DNA of 51,367 nucleotides from Salegentibacter echinorum. GTDB lineage: Bacteria > Bacteroidota > Bacteroidia > Flavobacteriales > Flavobacteriaceae. Position numbers and translations under genes: made by a program. Below are positions 1 to 9,722 of the stretch, piece after piece. The stretch is from the NCBI RefSeq assembly GCF_900129445.1, contig NZ_FQVT01000019.1, positions 1 through 51,367 on the forward strand, read 5' to 3'. Position 1 is the first letter of the stretch. Every line of letters starts with the position of its first letter. The notes under the pieces were generated by a model that did no database searches, was not told the DNA's origin, and saw nothing but the letters and a program-made list of their open reading frames with translations.

Positions 1-18
1 ATATAAGTTGAACAGAAG

Positions 19-38
19 ATATTTTGGAGACAAAATAT
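19..38. repeat. Inverted repeat in the leader region
   Basis: The 8-bp arms ATATTTTG and CAAAATAT flank a 4-base GAGA centre. The site lies about 115 bases before the first gene and could be an operator or a small hairpin. There is no T-run, so it is a poor terminator. No gene is visible in bases 1-153. Confidence 0.3.
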
Positions 39-153
39 TTGACAGGCTAATAATAGCAAGCATTACAGCAAGTGGACACTAAACGGATATACAATTACGC
101 AATGATGCTTTTCAAGCAATTCATAGTATATTTAGCCTCTTAAAATTCACGCT

Positions 154-3100
154 ATGTTTCAAAGATTCTCTCTGGCCATTTTCTTTATATTGGCCACTCT
201 CAATTTAACTTCCCAGGAAAAAGAAAAAAAAGAATGGGATGTAAACGATCCATATTCTAAAGATTGGAATATTAACAAAGTATCACTCCAAACCGATGAA
301 GGCACCTGGATGAACCTGGATGTTTCCCCCGATGGAAAAACCATTGTTTTCGACCTGCTGGGCGACATCTATAAAATGCCGGTAAGTGGAGGAAAGGCCG
401 AGGTTTTAAGGAGTGGAATGGCCTACGAAGTTCAACCGCGTTTTAGCCCCAATGGTTCTAAAATCTCTTTTACCAGCGATGCCGGTGGTGGAGATAATAT
501 TTGGATTATGGATAACAATGGAAACAATGCAAAACAACTCACTAAAGAAAGTTTTCGTTTATTGAACAACGCAGTTTGGACTCCAGATGGAAATGCCATC
601 GTAGCTAGGAAGCACTTTACTTCAGGCCGGTCTTTAGGTGCAGGCGAAATGTGGTTGTACCATATTGGCGGCGAAGGCGGGTTGCAACTTACCGAACGTA
701 AAAACGACCAGCAAGACGTAAATGAACCCAGTATTTCCCCAAATGGCCGCTACCTGTATTATAGCGAAGACATGTATCCCGGCGGAATGTTTCAATATAA
801 CAAAGATCCAAATAAACAGATTTACGTTATAAAAAGGTATGATTTTGAAACCGGCGAAAACACAACAATTACGGGTGGACCCGGTGGAGCTGCTAGACCA
901 CAGGTTTCACCAAATGGTAAAAAACTCGCTTTTATTAAACGCGTTAGAACAAAATCGGTTTTGTATATCCACGATTTGGAAACTGGAGAAGAATGGCCTG
1001 TTTATGATAGCTTGAGCAAAGATCAACAAGAAGCCTGGGCTATTTTTGGTGTTTACCCGGGATTTAGCTGGATGCCCTCCGGAAACGAAATTGTATTTTG
1101 GGTCGAAGGAAAAATAAATAAAGTAAATATTAAAGATTACACTGCGGAAGTGATTCCGTTTCAGGTTGAGAACACCATAGAAATTGCAGAAACTCACCAG
1201 GTAGATCACCAGGTTTTTTCAAAAGAATTCAATCCAAAAGTGATTCGTCACGCGGTAACCTCGCCTAATGGGAAAGTTCTGGTTTTTAATGCAGTAGGTT
1301 ACCTTTGGAAAAAATCTTTACCAAACGGAAAACCTACCCGTATTACCAAAAGTGAAGATTTTGAATTTGAGCCGGCCTTCTCTCCAGATGGGAAAGAACT
1401 CGTTTACGTAACCTGGAACGACAAAAAAATGGGGGCTTTAATGAAAATAGGACTTAACGGCAGGAATAAACAGAAACTCACCCAGGAGAAAGGAATATAT
1501 AGAAATCCGGCTTTCTCCAACAACGGCGAGCATATTGTTTTTGTAAAAGAAAAAGGAAATAGCGACCAGGGACAAACCTTTGGTAAAAAACCGGGAATCT
1601 ATACCATTAGCGCTACGGGGAAAAACAAAAAGAGAATTTACGATTCGGGAGATTTCCCTATGTACAGCAAAGACGATTCCCGCATTTTCTTTCAAACGGG
1701 AGGTGCACTTATGGGAAGCCTGGTAAAAAGTTTAAAAAGTATCGACCTTAGCGGAAATGACGAGCGAACGCATATCAATTCCAAACATGCCAACCGTTTA
1801 GTACCGAGTCCCGATAATAAATGGGTAGCATTTAGCCATTTACACCAGGCTTATTTGGCACCGCTTACACTAACAGGAAGGCCTTTAGATCTCGATAATA
1901 ACACCAAAAGTATTCCGGTGACACAAATTACCAAAGACGCCGGTTTGAACCTCCACTGGTCCAATAACAGCAAAAAGGTGCACTGGACGCTGGGTGATGA
2001 ATACTTTACCAATAACGTAGCTGAGCGGTTTACTTTTCTAAAAAACTCTCCAGATTCTATTGCTGAAGTTACTGAAGAAGGAACGGAAATAGGACTCAAG
2101 TTAAAAACCGATGTTCCGGAAGGGCAAGTTGCTTTCATCAACGCCAGAATCATTACTATGGAAGGCGATAAGGTAATTGAAAATGGAAGTATGGTAATTA
2201 AGGGCAATAAAATTGTTTCCCTAGGTAAAGCTTCCGAAGTAAATATTCCGAAGAAAGCTAAAACTTACGACCTGGATGGTAAAACAATTATGCCCGGTAT
2301 GGTAGATGCGCACGCCCATATTGGCGCTTTCAGATATGGCTTAACCCCCGAAAAACACTGGCCTTTATATACCAATTTAGCTTTTGGGGTAACTACGGTG
2401 CACGATCCTTCGGCTTTAAGTGAAAACATATTCAGTATGGCCGAGATGGTGAAAGCCGGTGAAATGGTGGGCCCAAGAATTTATTCCACCGGGATTATTT
2501 TATACGGGGCAGAAGGCGATTTTAAAGCGGTAATCAATAATCTGGAAGATGCAAAATCGGCTTTAAGAAGGACCAAAGCTTTTGGAGCTACTTCGGTAAA
2601 AAGCTACAATCAGCCACGGAGGGAGCAGCGCCAGCAAATCATGCAAGCTGCAAAAGATCTGGATATGAATGTAGTGCCTGAAGGTGGCAGTACTTTTTTA
2701 CACAATATGAACATGATTGTAGATGGACACACCGGTATTGAACACAATATCCCCGTGGCACCGGTTTATAAGGATGTAAAAACGCTTTGGGGAAACAGTA
2801 ATACCGGTTATACTCCTACGCTTATTGTAAATTATGGCGGAATTAATGGCGAATATTATTTCTATGATAAAGATAATGTATGGGAAAATGAGCGCTTGCT
2901 TAATTTTACACCACGCCAAATTGTAGATTCAAGATCCAGGCACCGAACGAAGCTTCCCGATGAAGAATATGAAAACGGCCCTATTTTAGTTTCAGAAACC
3001 GCCAAAGAACTTTCAGATCTTGGAGTAAAAGTTAACTTAGGCGCGCACGGGCAATTACAGGGACTTGGCGCTCACTGGGAACTTTGGTTGCTGCAAATGG

Positions 3101-3444
3101 GAGGAATGACCAATATGGAAGCCTTAAAAGCCGCCACGATTAATGGTGCCGAATACATAGGAATGGGTAGTGAAATTGGCTCTTTGAAAGAAGGAAAATT
3201 AGCCGATTTAATTGTTTTAGAAAAAAATCCTTTGGAAGATATTCGCAATTCAGAATCTGTAATATACACCATGGTAAACGGCAGGCTATATGATGCTAAA
3301 ACGATGAATGAGATTGGAAACAACCCCAAGGAACGAGGAGAATTTTACTGGGAAAATAATAAATACAACGCAGCTTTTCCCTGGCACGAGAGCACCCAGA
3401 GTTTTACCGCTCCCGGTTGTACTTGCCATAGTTTGTCTAATTAG
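154..3444 (+). CDS. Secreted amidohydrolase with N-terminal TolB/PD40 beta-propeller
   Basis: This 1096-aa protein begins with a signal peptide (residues 1-20, hydrophobic core AIFFILATLNL), so it is probably exported. Residues about 40-620 carry repeated PD40/WD40-like blades of the type SPNGSKISFTSD, which usually form a ligand-binding propeller. Residues about 650-1070 are an amidohydrolase domain: the strand VDAHAH supplies the HxH metal motif (His720 and His722), followed by GHTGIEHN and then GAHGQLQGLG where many relatives have an aspartate-containing motif. The C-terminus ends in a CxC pair. It resembles imidazolonepropionase/prolidase-like hydrolases fused to TolB, which may act on peptides or cyclic amides; the substrate is unknown. 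It appears to be a single-gene transcription unit. Confidence 0.85.
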   Translation: MFQRFSLAIFFILATLNLTSQEKEKKEWDVNDPYSKDWNINKVSLQTDEGTWMNLDVSPDGKTIVFDLLGDIYKMPVSGGKAEVLRSGMAYEVQPRFSPNGSKISFTSDAGGGDNIWIMDNNGNNAKQLTKESFRLLNNAVWTPDGNAIVARKHFTSGRSLGAGEMWLYHIGGEGGLQLTERKNDQQDVNEPSISPNGRYLYYSEDMYPGGMFQYNKDPNKQIYVIKRYDFETGENTTITGGPGGAARPQVSPNGKKLAFIKRVRTKSVLYIHDLETGEEWPVYDSLSKDQQEAWAIFGVYPGFSWMPSGNEIVFWVEGKINKVNIKDYTAEVIPFQVENTIEIAETHQVDHQVFSKEFNPKVIRHAVTSPNGKVLVFNAVGYLWKKSLPNGKPTRITKSEDFEFEPAFSPDGKELVYVTWNDKKMGALMKIGLNGRNKQKLTQEKGIYRNPAFSNNGEHIVFVKEKGNSDQGQTFGKKPGIYTISATGKNKKRIYDSGDFPMYSKDDSRIFFQTGGALMGSLVKSLKSIDLSGNDERTHINSKHANRLVPSPDNKWVAFSHLHQAYLAPLTLTGRPLDLDNNTKSIPVTQITKDAGLNLHWSNNSKKVHWTLGDEYFTNNVAERFTFLKNSPDSIAEVTEEGTEIGLKLKTDVPEGQVAFINARIITMEGDKVIENGSMVIKGNKIVSLGKASEVNIPKKAKTYDLDGKTIMPGMVDAHAHIGAFRYGLTPEKHWPLYTNLAFGVTTVHDPSALSENIFSMAEMVKAGEMVGPRIYSTGIILYGAEGDFKAVINNLEDAKSALRRTKAFGATSVKSYNQPRREQRQQIMQAAKDLDMNVVPEGGSTFLHNMNMIVDGHTGIEHNIPVAPVYKDVKTLWGNSNTGYTPTLIVNYGGINGEYYFYDKDNVWENERLLNFTPRQIVDSRSRHRTKLPDEEYENGPILVSETAKELSDLGVKVNLGAHGQLQGLGAHWELWLLQMGGMTNMEALKAATINGAEYIGMGSEIGSLKEGKLADLIVLEKNPLEDIRNSESVIYTMVNGRLYDAKTMNEIGNNPKERGEFYWENNKYNAAFPWHESTQSFTAPGCTCHSLSN

Positions 3445-3492
3445 AACCTGGAAAAGATAAAATGGAAGCATTTATATTAATGAATAAGGTGT

Positions 3493-3518
3493 ATTCAAGT
3501 CTTTTTTAAGGCTTGAAT
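3493..3518 (+). terminator. Hairpin after the amidohydrolase gene
   Basis: ATTCAAGTCTT pairs with AAGGCTTGAAT (11 bp with one G-T wobble) around a TTTT loop, 48 bases past the stop. No clear T-run follows, so termination is only a possibility. Confidence 0.3.
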
Positions 3519-3631
3519 TATATAGAAAAGGCTAACTAATAAGATTTAAAAGTTACAGGGAATAAAATTTCTTGTTATCTTTTAGGTTGGTTGTAGTTGG
3601 CCTTTTTTAATTAATTGGAATTTTATTAGAT

Positions 3632-3970
3632 ATGCGAAGAGTTAAATTAAAGAATCCATTTAGAAGCAGGCAAATAGATGAACGGCTTATTAGAGAACAT
3701 CTAGCTTTACAACGTACCAAGCTTGCAAATGAGCGCACCCTACTCTCTTATATAAAAGCTTCTTTATACTTGCTCATTGGTGGGTTGACGGTAATACAAA
3801 TAAAAAAATATGACCATATTCAGTGGGTGGGTTATTTAGCGCTCATCTTTTGCATCGCTTTTATCATAGTTGGTGTTTTTAGATATATTCATTTGGAAAG
3901 AAAAATGTCCAGACTTCTAAGAGACAACGAAAAATTAGAAAATAGAGAATCTACCAATAAAAACTCGTAA
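3632..3970 (+). CDS. DUF202 (YidH-type) membrane protein
   Basis: A 112-aa inner-membrane protein. The family signature is clear: LANERTLLSYIKASLYLLIGG in residues about 28-48, where the conserved RT-x-L-S-Y/W segment leads into the first membrane helix. A second helix (WVGYLALIFCIAFIIVGVF) follows, then a charged cytosolic tail. DUF202 proteins are small bacterial and vacuolar membrane proteins of unresolved function. The next gene starts 10 bases after the stop, so the two are probably co-transcribed. Confidence 0.8.
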   Translation: MRRVKLKNPFRSRQIDERLIREHLALQRTKLANERTLLSYIKASLYLLIGGLTVIQIKKYDHIQWVGYLALIFCIAFIIVGVFRYIHLERKMSRLLRDNEKLENRESTNKNS

Positions 3971-3980
3971 TCAATAATTC

Positions 3981-4352
3981 GTGCTACAAACTTTTACACA
4001 CTACTTTCTTCATTTTGTAGCCATTGGATTTATTGCCTGGTGGTTCGATAAAAAAAACTGGAAAAGGAACTGGTTAATTTTGCTGGCAACGATGTTGGTA
4101 GATTTAGATCATTTATTTGCCACTCCCATTTTCGAAGCCAATCGCTGCGGGATTGGCTTTCATCCCCTGCATTCCCAATGGGCTATTCTTGTCTATATGC
4201 TAGGCGTAATTTTTATTAAACACAAGGTTATAAAACTTGTATTTATAGGACTGCTATTTCATATGATCACAGATTTTATAGACTGCCTATGGATGTTTAG
4301 TAAATGTGAACAATGCTATCTTTCGTCTGAAATCTACAAGTGGCTGTATTGA
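3981..4352 (+). CDS. Small membrane protein of the DUF6122 type
   Basis: A 123-aa protein with about four hydrophobic segments; it starts at GTG just downstream of the DUF202 gene, with no better ATG. The segment LVDLDHLFATP and the later HPLHS give an Asp-x-Asp-His / His-x-x-His arrangement seen in membrane-embedded metal-dependent hydrolase-like proteins (YdjM/DUF6122 type). The family is common in Flavobacteriia and has no assigned reaction. The His and Asp residues suggest metal binding, but this is inference. It is probably in an operon with the preceding gene. Confidence 0.65.
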   Translation: MLQTFTHYFLHFVAIGFIAWWFDKKNWKRNWLILLATMLVDLDHLFATPIFEANRCGIGFHPLHSQWAILVYMLGVIFIKHKVIKLVFIGLLFHMITDFIDCLWMFSKCEQCYLSSEIYKWLY

Positions 4353-4676
4353 TTTAGAGTCACTATTGGTCTTCTGTAGGAGATAAGAGTAAAGAGACAA
4401 GAGTCAGGAATTCATCAAAGTAACCACATAAGAAACCTGCTCTAACTGCGTTATACTTCAGTAATAATATAGCGTTAAGTTAAGCCATAAACCGGGTAGA
4501 TTGGCGATAAAAAGTTGTCTTAGTTTAAACCAAGCTCAGCATAAAAAAACCGATATTTTAAAATCTGAAAAATTATGAGTATTTTGAGAAGATGTAAAAT
4601 TTAAGAGCTTACTTATTCTTGTATCTTTGTATCTGCGCCATTTTTAGCGCAACTAACCTAACTAACTTTTAATTAT
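4353..4676. other. Intergenic region before the deoxynucleoside kinase
   Basis: No open frame of note. The last 55 bases hold a promoter box (4622-4629) and a small TGCGC/GCGCA hairpin (4633-4650) in the 5' leader of the kinase mRNA. The first 250 bases are AT-rich and show nothing recognisable. Confidence 0.5.
4622..4629 (+). promoter_or_regulatory. Bacteroidota -7 promoter box (kinase gene)
   Basis: TATCTTTG matches the Bacteroidota -7 consensus TAnnTTTG and lies 47 bases before the kinase start. No good TTG lies at the usual upstream spacing; a TTA at 4601 is the nearest candidate. Confidence 0.5.
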
Positions 4677-5291
4677 ATGCATGTAGCGATTGCGGGAAAT
4701 ATAGGAGCGGGAAAAACCACGCTTACCAAATTACTGGCAAAACATTATAACTGGGAAGCTCAATATGAAGATGTTTTGGAAAATCCTTATTTAGAAGATT
4801 TTTACAACAAAATGGAACGTTGGTCATTTAACCTTCAGATTTATTTTTTGAACAATAGATTTAGACAAATTCTCCAAATTAGGGAAGATGGAAAAGATAT
4901 AATTCAGGATAGGACCATTTATGAAGATGCTCATATTTTCGCACCAAATTTACACGCGATGGGTTTAATGACCAATCGCGATTTTGAGAATTACAGCTCG
5001 CTATTTGATCTTATGGAAAGCGTAGTACAGGGGCCAGATTTACTCATTTATCTAAGAAGTAGTATTCCCAACCTGGTATCGCAAATACATAAACGTGGTA
5101 GGGATTATGAAAATTCAATTTCCATAGATTATTTAAGTCGTCTAAATGAGCGATATGAAGCCTGGATTCACAATTACAAGAAAGGAAATTTATTAATTAT
5201 AGATGTAGATAACAATAATTTTGTAGATGACCCGGAAGACCTGGGAGCTATAATAAACCGAATAGATGCCGAAATACACGGCCTATTTTAG
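4677..5291 (+). CDS. Deoxynucleoside kinase (dAdo/dGuo kinase family)
   Basis: A 204-aa cytosolic salvage enzyme that transfers phosphate from ATP to deoxynucleosides. The Walker A loop GNIGAGKTT is at residues 7-15. The DRTIYEDAHIF segment supplies the DR(S/T) motif that contacts the substrate sugar and base. The lid motif is the arginine-rich KRGRDYE near residue 140. Length is normal for the family (about 200-210). The exact nucleoside preference cannot be read from sequence. A consensus -7 box lies upstream, and the following hydroxylase gene starts 55 bases later on the same strand. Confidence 0.85.
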   Translation: MHVAIAGNIGAGKTTLTKLLAKHYNWEAQYEDVLENPYLEDFYNKMERWSFNLQIYFLNNRFRQILQIREDGKDIIQDRTIYEDAHIFAPNLHAMGLMTNRDFENYSSLFDLMESVVQGPDLLIYLRSSIPNLVSQIHKRGRDYENSISIDYLSRLNERYEAWIHNYKKGNLLIIDVDNNNFVDDPEDLGAIINRIDAEIHGLF

Positions 5292-5346
5292 AAATAGCTT
5301 CTAAATACGGGAAAGTGATTGATAATAGAATGTAAATTGATAAAAG

Positions 5347-6012
5347 ATGGAATCGACAAAACTTAAAAGACCAAAGCACAAGGGTTCTCCAAAACTTTTT
5401 GACAACCCTATTCTTGAAAAATTGACCCATACTCATATTTCCCTGCCTTTAATTATTTTTGGAGTGATAGCCGTAGCCTTAATCTATTATGGAATTATTG
5501 AAAAAGGTTTTGAAACCCCTATGATGATTGGGCTTTTTGTTGCCGGACTCTTCTTTTTCACCTTTGTAGAATATATAATGCACCGCTATTTGTATCATAT
5601 CCCGGCAACTAGTGAACGCAAGAAAAAGATTTCTTATACCATGCACGGGGTGCATCACGATTATCCCAAAGATAAATCTCGTTTGGCCATGCCACCTGTG
5701 TTGAGCCTAATCATTGCCAGCGTTTTATTTATAATCTACCGGGCAGTACTGGGGGATTTTGTTTTTGGGTTCTTAGCGGGATTTCTTATTGGCTATGCCG
5801 GTTACCTCGCTATTCACTATTCGGTACACGCGTTTAAAGTACCTAATAACTTTTTAAAAGCCCTTTGGCATCATCATAGTATTCATCATTATAGAGAACC
5901 AGATCGGGCTTTTGGCGTTTCCTCCCCACTCTGGGACCATATTTTTCAAACTATGCCCAGAAAAACAGTAGCAAGCCAAAAGACAGCTGTAGGAAAAAGC
6001 ATTGACGATTAG
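5347..6012 (+). CDS. Fatty acid 2-hydroxylase-like membrane di-iron enzyme
   Basis: A 221-aa membrane protein of the fatty acid hydroxylase superfamily. Histidine clusters appear in the expected order: HRYLYH, HGVHHDYPKDKSRLAMPP, HYSVH and HHHSIHH. The second cluster closely resembles the FA2H/Scs7 signature (HGxHH...P.D..RL..PP), which hydroxylates the alpha carbon of fatty acyl chains, often in sphingolipids. Four hydrophobic segments lie between the clusters. Many Bacteroidota make sphingolipids and hydroxylated lipids, so 2-hydroxylation of ceramide or another lipid is plausible but not shown. It is convergent with the next gene, separated by 24 bases. Confidence 0.8.
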   Translation: MESTKLKRPKHKGSPKLFDNPILEKLTHTHISLPLIIFGVIAVALIYYGIIEKGFETPMMIGLFVAGLFFFTFVEYIMHRYLYHIPATSERKKKISYTMHGVHHDYPKDKSRLAMPPVLSLIIASVLFIIYRAVLGDFVFGFLAGFLIGYAGYLAIHYSVHAFKVPNNFLKALWHHHSIHHYREPDRAFGVSSPLWDHIFQTMPRKTVASQKTAVGKSIDD

Positions 6013-6036
6013 ATCTTTTCCACGCAGTGCATTAAC

Positions 6037-7071
6037 TTAGATAAAATTGTGTTCCCTGGCGTGTTCAACCGCTTCGTGGGAAGATTCTACCATAAGCATT
6101 GGGGTCGTCTCAAAATTATCGATAATACTACGCACCCGTCGCATTTGTTTTTTGTGCTTTACGCTGCGTAAATAAATAGCCAAAATCCTGTCTGGAAATT
6201 GTTCGGCAATCTCGGTGTAAATAGAAGCATCGTGTTCCCCACTATCCCCAATTAATATGAATTTTAAGGAAGGATAACTTTTTAAAATATTGGTGATTTC
6301 TTTTTGCTTGTGGGGCTTTTCTGGTTTTATCGCGCCATCAAAAGGAGTTCTAAAATTTCTTAGCATTATTGGACCTTTGGGAAAATGGTTATGATCTAAA
6401 AATAGCTTTAAATATTCATATAAATTCCACGGGCTGTTACTTAAATAAAACAAGGGATTATTTGGTTTCCCATTTTTGCCTTTATGTAATTTTTGGTAAA
6501 ATTCGGCAGCACCTTTTAGCGGGATTCTATCATAAGCATTGGTTAGTAAAGAGTTTTTTAGCAATCGCAATTTTAGAAAAGAAGTAACCCCGGTTTGTAA
6601 AATGGTATCATCAATATCGCTAATTACACCAAATTCGGCTTCCGGATCTGGGATTAGAAAACTGCCGGTAAAAGGATCTTCCAATAATTCGGTTTTTTTC
6701 CCCAGCGGTCCTTTATAATAAAGTTGATAATCCAGCCAACCTTCTTCATCAACATAGGGTAAAAGATTCTTTTTAATTTCGGTATCAAAAACGAAATAGC
6801 CTTCCGCATCTGTAACTGCGCTTTTTTCCACCCCGCCTTCCAATTTAAGATCTACTTGTGCATCGGGAATTTCAAAAGTGTCAAATTGCTTATAAGTGGT
6901 TTTTATGGTTTTAAAAATATTAGCATCTTTTACAATCTTTAAAGGTTCATTATCCAATACACGACCTTTAATATAAAGCCGGGAAGGCGTGCCATAACTA
7001 CGATATGGTGTGATTAAAATTTGATCTATAAGTTTGTACCTGCCGGCAAGCTTGCGTATTCTTTTCTTCAT
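6037..7071 (-). CDS. App1-type phosphatase (DUF2183)
   Basis: A 344-aa protein with a C-terminal App1-like HAD-fold domain. DIDDT at residues 152-156 is the DxDxT catalytic motif; FYLSNSPWNLY and LIGDSGEHD are the other conserved blocks of the family, whose yeast member App1 is a phosphatidate phosphatase. Residues about 30-110 resemble an Ig-like/carboxypeptidase-regulatory fold (VTDAEGYFVF). No signal peptide or membrane segment is evident. The likely role is lipid phosphate hydrolysis, but the substrate in bacteria is unproven. It stands alone on the minus strand. Confidence 0.75.
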   Translation of the reverse strand: MKKRIRKLAGRYKLIDQILITPYRSYGTPSRLYIKGRVLDNEPLKIVKDANIFKTIKTTYKQFDTFEIPDAQVDLKLEGGVEKSAVTDAEGYFVFDTEIKKNLLPYVDEEGWLDYQLYYKGPLGKKTELLEDPFTGSFLIPDPEAEFGVISDIDDTILQTGVTSFLKLRLLKNSLLTNAYDRIPLKGAAEFYQKLHKGKNGKPNNPLFYLSNSPWNLYEYLKLFLDHNHFPKGPIMLRNFRTPFDGAIKPEKPHKQKEITNILKSYPSLKFILIGDSGEHDASIYTEIAEQFPDRILAIYLRSVKHKKQMRRVRSIIDNFETTPMLMVESSHEAVEHAREHNFI

Positions 7072-7275
7072 ATAAACTACTTTCCCGTCAAGATAGAAAT
7101 TATGCGGTTGCCTTTCCTATCTTTTAATTAAACTTTAGGTTTTCCAATAAACTACACCGGGACAAGCCCACGAGGTATTACAGAAGATAATTAATTTGAT
7201 TTCGAGGGAAGCCTCTTAGCGCCTAAAAGGTATCGGGATAAATCTCGATTATCGAGTAAAAAATCAATCTTTATT

Positions 7276-9720
7276 TCAGGAATTCTCTAGGCTTTCTATG
7301 GCCTTTTCTATTTGAATTCCTTCGTCTAAAACGCCCTGGAACAAATCTCCGTTTTCTGTTAAACGTTGCGGCATATTTTTGATATTAAAATCTCTTATTT
7401 CGAGTCCGCTTTTTACTTCTTCCCAGGCCAAAGGCGCAGAAACGGGGGCACCGGGTTTAGGCCTGGCACAGTATGCCGCAGCCAGGGTTTGCCCCTGCCT
7501 GTTTTGCAGATAATCCAGGTAGATTTTGTTCTTGCGTTTCTTTTTTGCCCTATCCATACTGGTGAGTTTTGGAAGTTTTTCGGCAATATAATAGCACAAT
7601 AATTTAGTAAAATCACGGGCTTCATCATAAGTATAGTTACCCGCGAGTGGCAGGTAAATATGCAAACCACTGGAACCCGATGTTTTGCAATATCCTTCTA
7701 TTTTAGCCAAATCCAGCACTTCTTTCGCGGCCTGGGCGACTTCTATAACCTCGTTAAAAGAATTATTTTCTGAAGGATCTAAATCAATTACCGTATAATC
7801 TGGATTTTCTAAACTTCCAATTTTAGAATTCCAGGGATTAATTTCTATACAGCCCAAATTGGCCATATACAATAGCGTTGCTTCATTTTGGCAAAGCAAA
7901 TATTCTATTTTTTTATCAGCCGATTCAGAATATAGTTTTTTAGTGGTGACCCATTTTGGCAAATTCCCTTCATTATCTTTTTGGTAAAAACCCTTTTTTG
8001 TAATTCCATTAGGATGCCGGTGTAAATTTTGTGGCCTGTCTTTTAAATAAGGAAGCATTATTTCTGAAACCTGTATATAATAATCGATGAGGTCATATTT
8101 CCTAAAATCAGATTCCGGCCAGTAAACTTTACCTAAATTCGTAAACGGTACTTCAACACCATCAATTTCTAAAGTTTCACCCGATTTATTCCTGGAAGTA
8201 TTTTTAGCTTTCTTTGCTTCTGAAGTTTTAGATTTAGTATCTGTGATGGCTAAAATTTCTGAAACCTCTTTATCTTTCCGAAGCGCTTTAAAAACCGGAT
8301 GCCTCAATTTGCCGGTTTTAGTGATTTCTGAAAATTTAACTTCAGCAATTAAATCGGGGCGCATCCAGACCGGTTCCCTACCTTTTAAATTGATTTTCTT
8401 TGGAAATGGAGATGTTTTTCGCTCTCTACTCTTAAATTTCTTCAGCAGATTCTTCTGTTCATCGTTGGAAAATCCGGTGCCGCAGTTGCCAATATATTCT
8501 AATTCATCATTTTTGTAGGCACCCATAATTAAAGAACCAAAAACAGCTCCTTTAGAAGTTGTATAGCCGCAAATTATCACTTCCCGGCTATTTTCTGCTT
8601 TAATTTTTAACCAATTTTCGCTTCTATATCCCGGGGAGTAGGTCGCGTTAGCCTTTTTGGCAATCACTCCTTCCATTCCAGATTCAATGGCTTTTTTATA
8701 AAAAGCCGTCCCCATCCCTTCAATATGATCACAATATTTTACATGATCCAAACCTTCTATCACCTCGGGAATTAAACTTTTACGCTCGGTTAACGCCAGG
8801 TCTAACATACTATGCCCATTTAAAAACAGCATATCAAAAACATAAAATACTAACTTGCCCGGGGTCTTTTGAGTATAATTTTGCAGTTCCTGAAACTGCG
8901 GAATTCCATCTTTGTTCAAGACTACAATCTCCCCATCTAAAATCACATCGTTTTCAATACTTTCTAAATCTTTTACCAGTTTAGAGAACCTGGTATTAAA
9001 GGAAACTCCATTCCGGGAATAAAGATCAACTTCATTGTTTTCTATGTTTGCCAGGGCACGATAGCCATCCCATTTTAGCTCATAAATCCAACCGGGATCA
9101 TTAAAAATCTTTTTACCGGTGGTCGCCAACATTGGTTTTATAAACTCTGAAAGCTTGATTTCCTTAACTTTCCCACCATCTTTCTTTTCTGAATTATTCT
9201 TCGCAAAAACTTCGGCATCATAATCCAGTTCGGTAGCTGCTTTATCTTTCTTTTTAATAAGCAACCATTGATTTTTTTTATCTCCCCGGTTTGTTTTTAC
9301 CAGGGCAAATTCTCCTTTTATTTTTTCTCCGGAAAATACTATTTTTAAATTTCCATCTTTCCATTGCTGTAAAAGATCATCATTGTTTTTCTTAGCTGCG
9401 TTAAACGTTCCGTTATCCCATATTTGCATTTCTCCGGCACCATAGTTCCCTTTAGGGATTGTACCTTCAAAATGCAGGTATTTTACGGGGTGATCTTCCG
9501 TTTGGATAGCCAGGCGTTTATCTTTAGGATTCATAGACGGTCCTTTGGGTACCGCCCAGCTTTTTAAAACGCCATCCATCTCCAACCTTAAGTCATAGTG
9601 TAAATGACTGGCTTCGTGCCGCTGAATGACAAACCTACCTCGATTTTCGGTAGAGAAATCGGCGCCCGGTTCAGGGGTGTTTTTAAAATTTCGCTTTTTA
9701 GAATAATCATCCAGGCTCAT
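7276..9720 (-). CDS. ligD: DNA ligase D, multifunctional NHEJ enzyme
   Basis: An 814-aa enzyme for bacterial double-strand-break repair. Domain order is phosphoesterase, ligase, polymerase. Residues about 22-150 are the 3'-phosphoesterase (HEASHLHYDLRLEMDG, then PKGNYGAGEM). The ATP-dependent ligase domain has the KxDG nucleotidyl-lysine in ELKWDGYRA (Lys216), plus DGEIVV and EGVIAKK. The C-terminal primase-like polymerase has HRHPNG, the DxD pair in DLDPSE, and SGSSGLHIYLPL. Length is normal for a three-domain LigD. The gene starts 2 bases after Ku ends, so the two are translated from one mRNA. All key residues look intact. Confidence 0.95.
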   Translation of the reverse strand: MSLDDYSKKRNFKNTPEPGADFSTENRGRFVIQRHEASHLHYDLRLEMDGVLKSWAVPKGPSMNPKDKRLAIQTEDHPVKYLHFEGTIPKGNYGAGEMQIWDNGTFNAAKKNNDDLLQQWKDGNLKIVFSGEKIKGEFALVKTNRGDKKNQWLLIKKKDKAATELDYDAEVFAKNNSEKKDGGKVKEIKLSEFIKPMLATTGKKIFNDPGWIYELKWDGYRALANIENNEVDLYSRNGVSFNTRFSKLVKDLESIENDVILDGEIVVLNKDGIPQFQELQNYTQKTPGKLVFYVFDMLFLNGHSMLDLALTERKSLIPEVIEGLDHVKYCDHIEGMGTAFYKKAIESGMEGVIAKKANATYSPGYRSENWLKIKAENSREVIICGYTTSKGAVFGSLIMGAYKNDELEYIGNCGTGFSNDEQKNLLKKFKSRERKTSPFPKKINLKGREPVWMRPDLIAEVKFSEITKTGKLRHPVFKALRKDKEVSEILAITDTKSKTSEAKKAKNTSRNKSGETLEIDGVEVPFTNLGKVYWPESDFRKYDLIDYYIQVSEIMLPYLKDRPQNLHRHPNGITKKGFYQKDNEGNLPKWVTTKKLYSESADKKIEYLLCQNEATLLYMANLGCIEINPWNSKIGSLENPDYTVIDLDPSENNSFNEVIEVAQAAKEVLDLAKIEGYCKTSGSSGLHIYLPLAGNYTYDEARDFTKLLCYYIAEKLPKLTSMDRAKKKRKNKIYLDYLQNRQGQTLAAAYCARPKPGAPVSAPLAWEEVKSGLEIRDFNIKNMPQRLTENGDLFQGVLDEGIQIEKAIESLENS

Positions 9721-9722
9721 TT

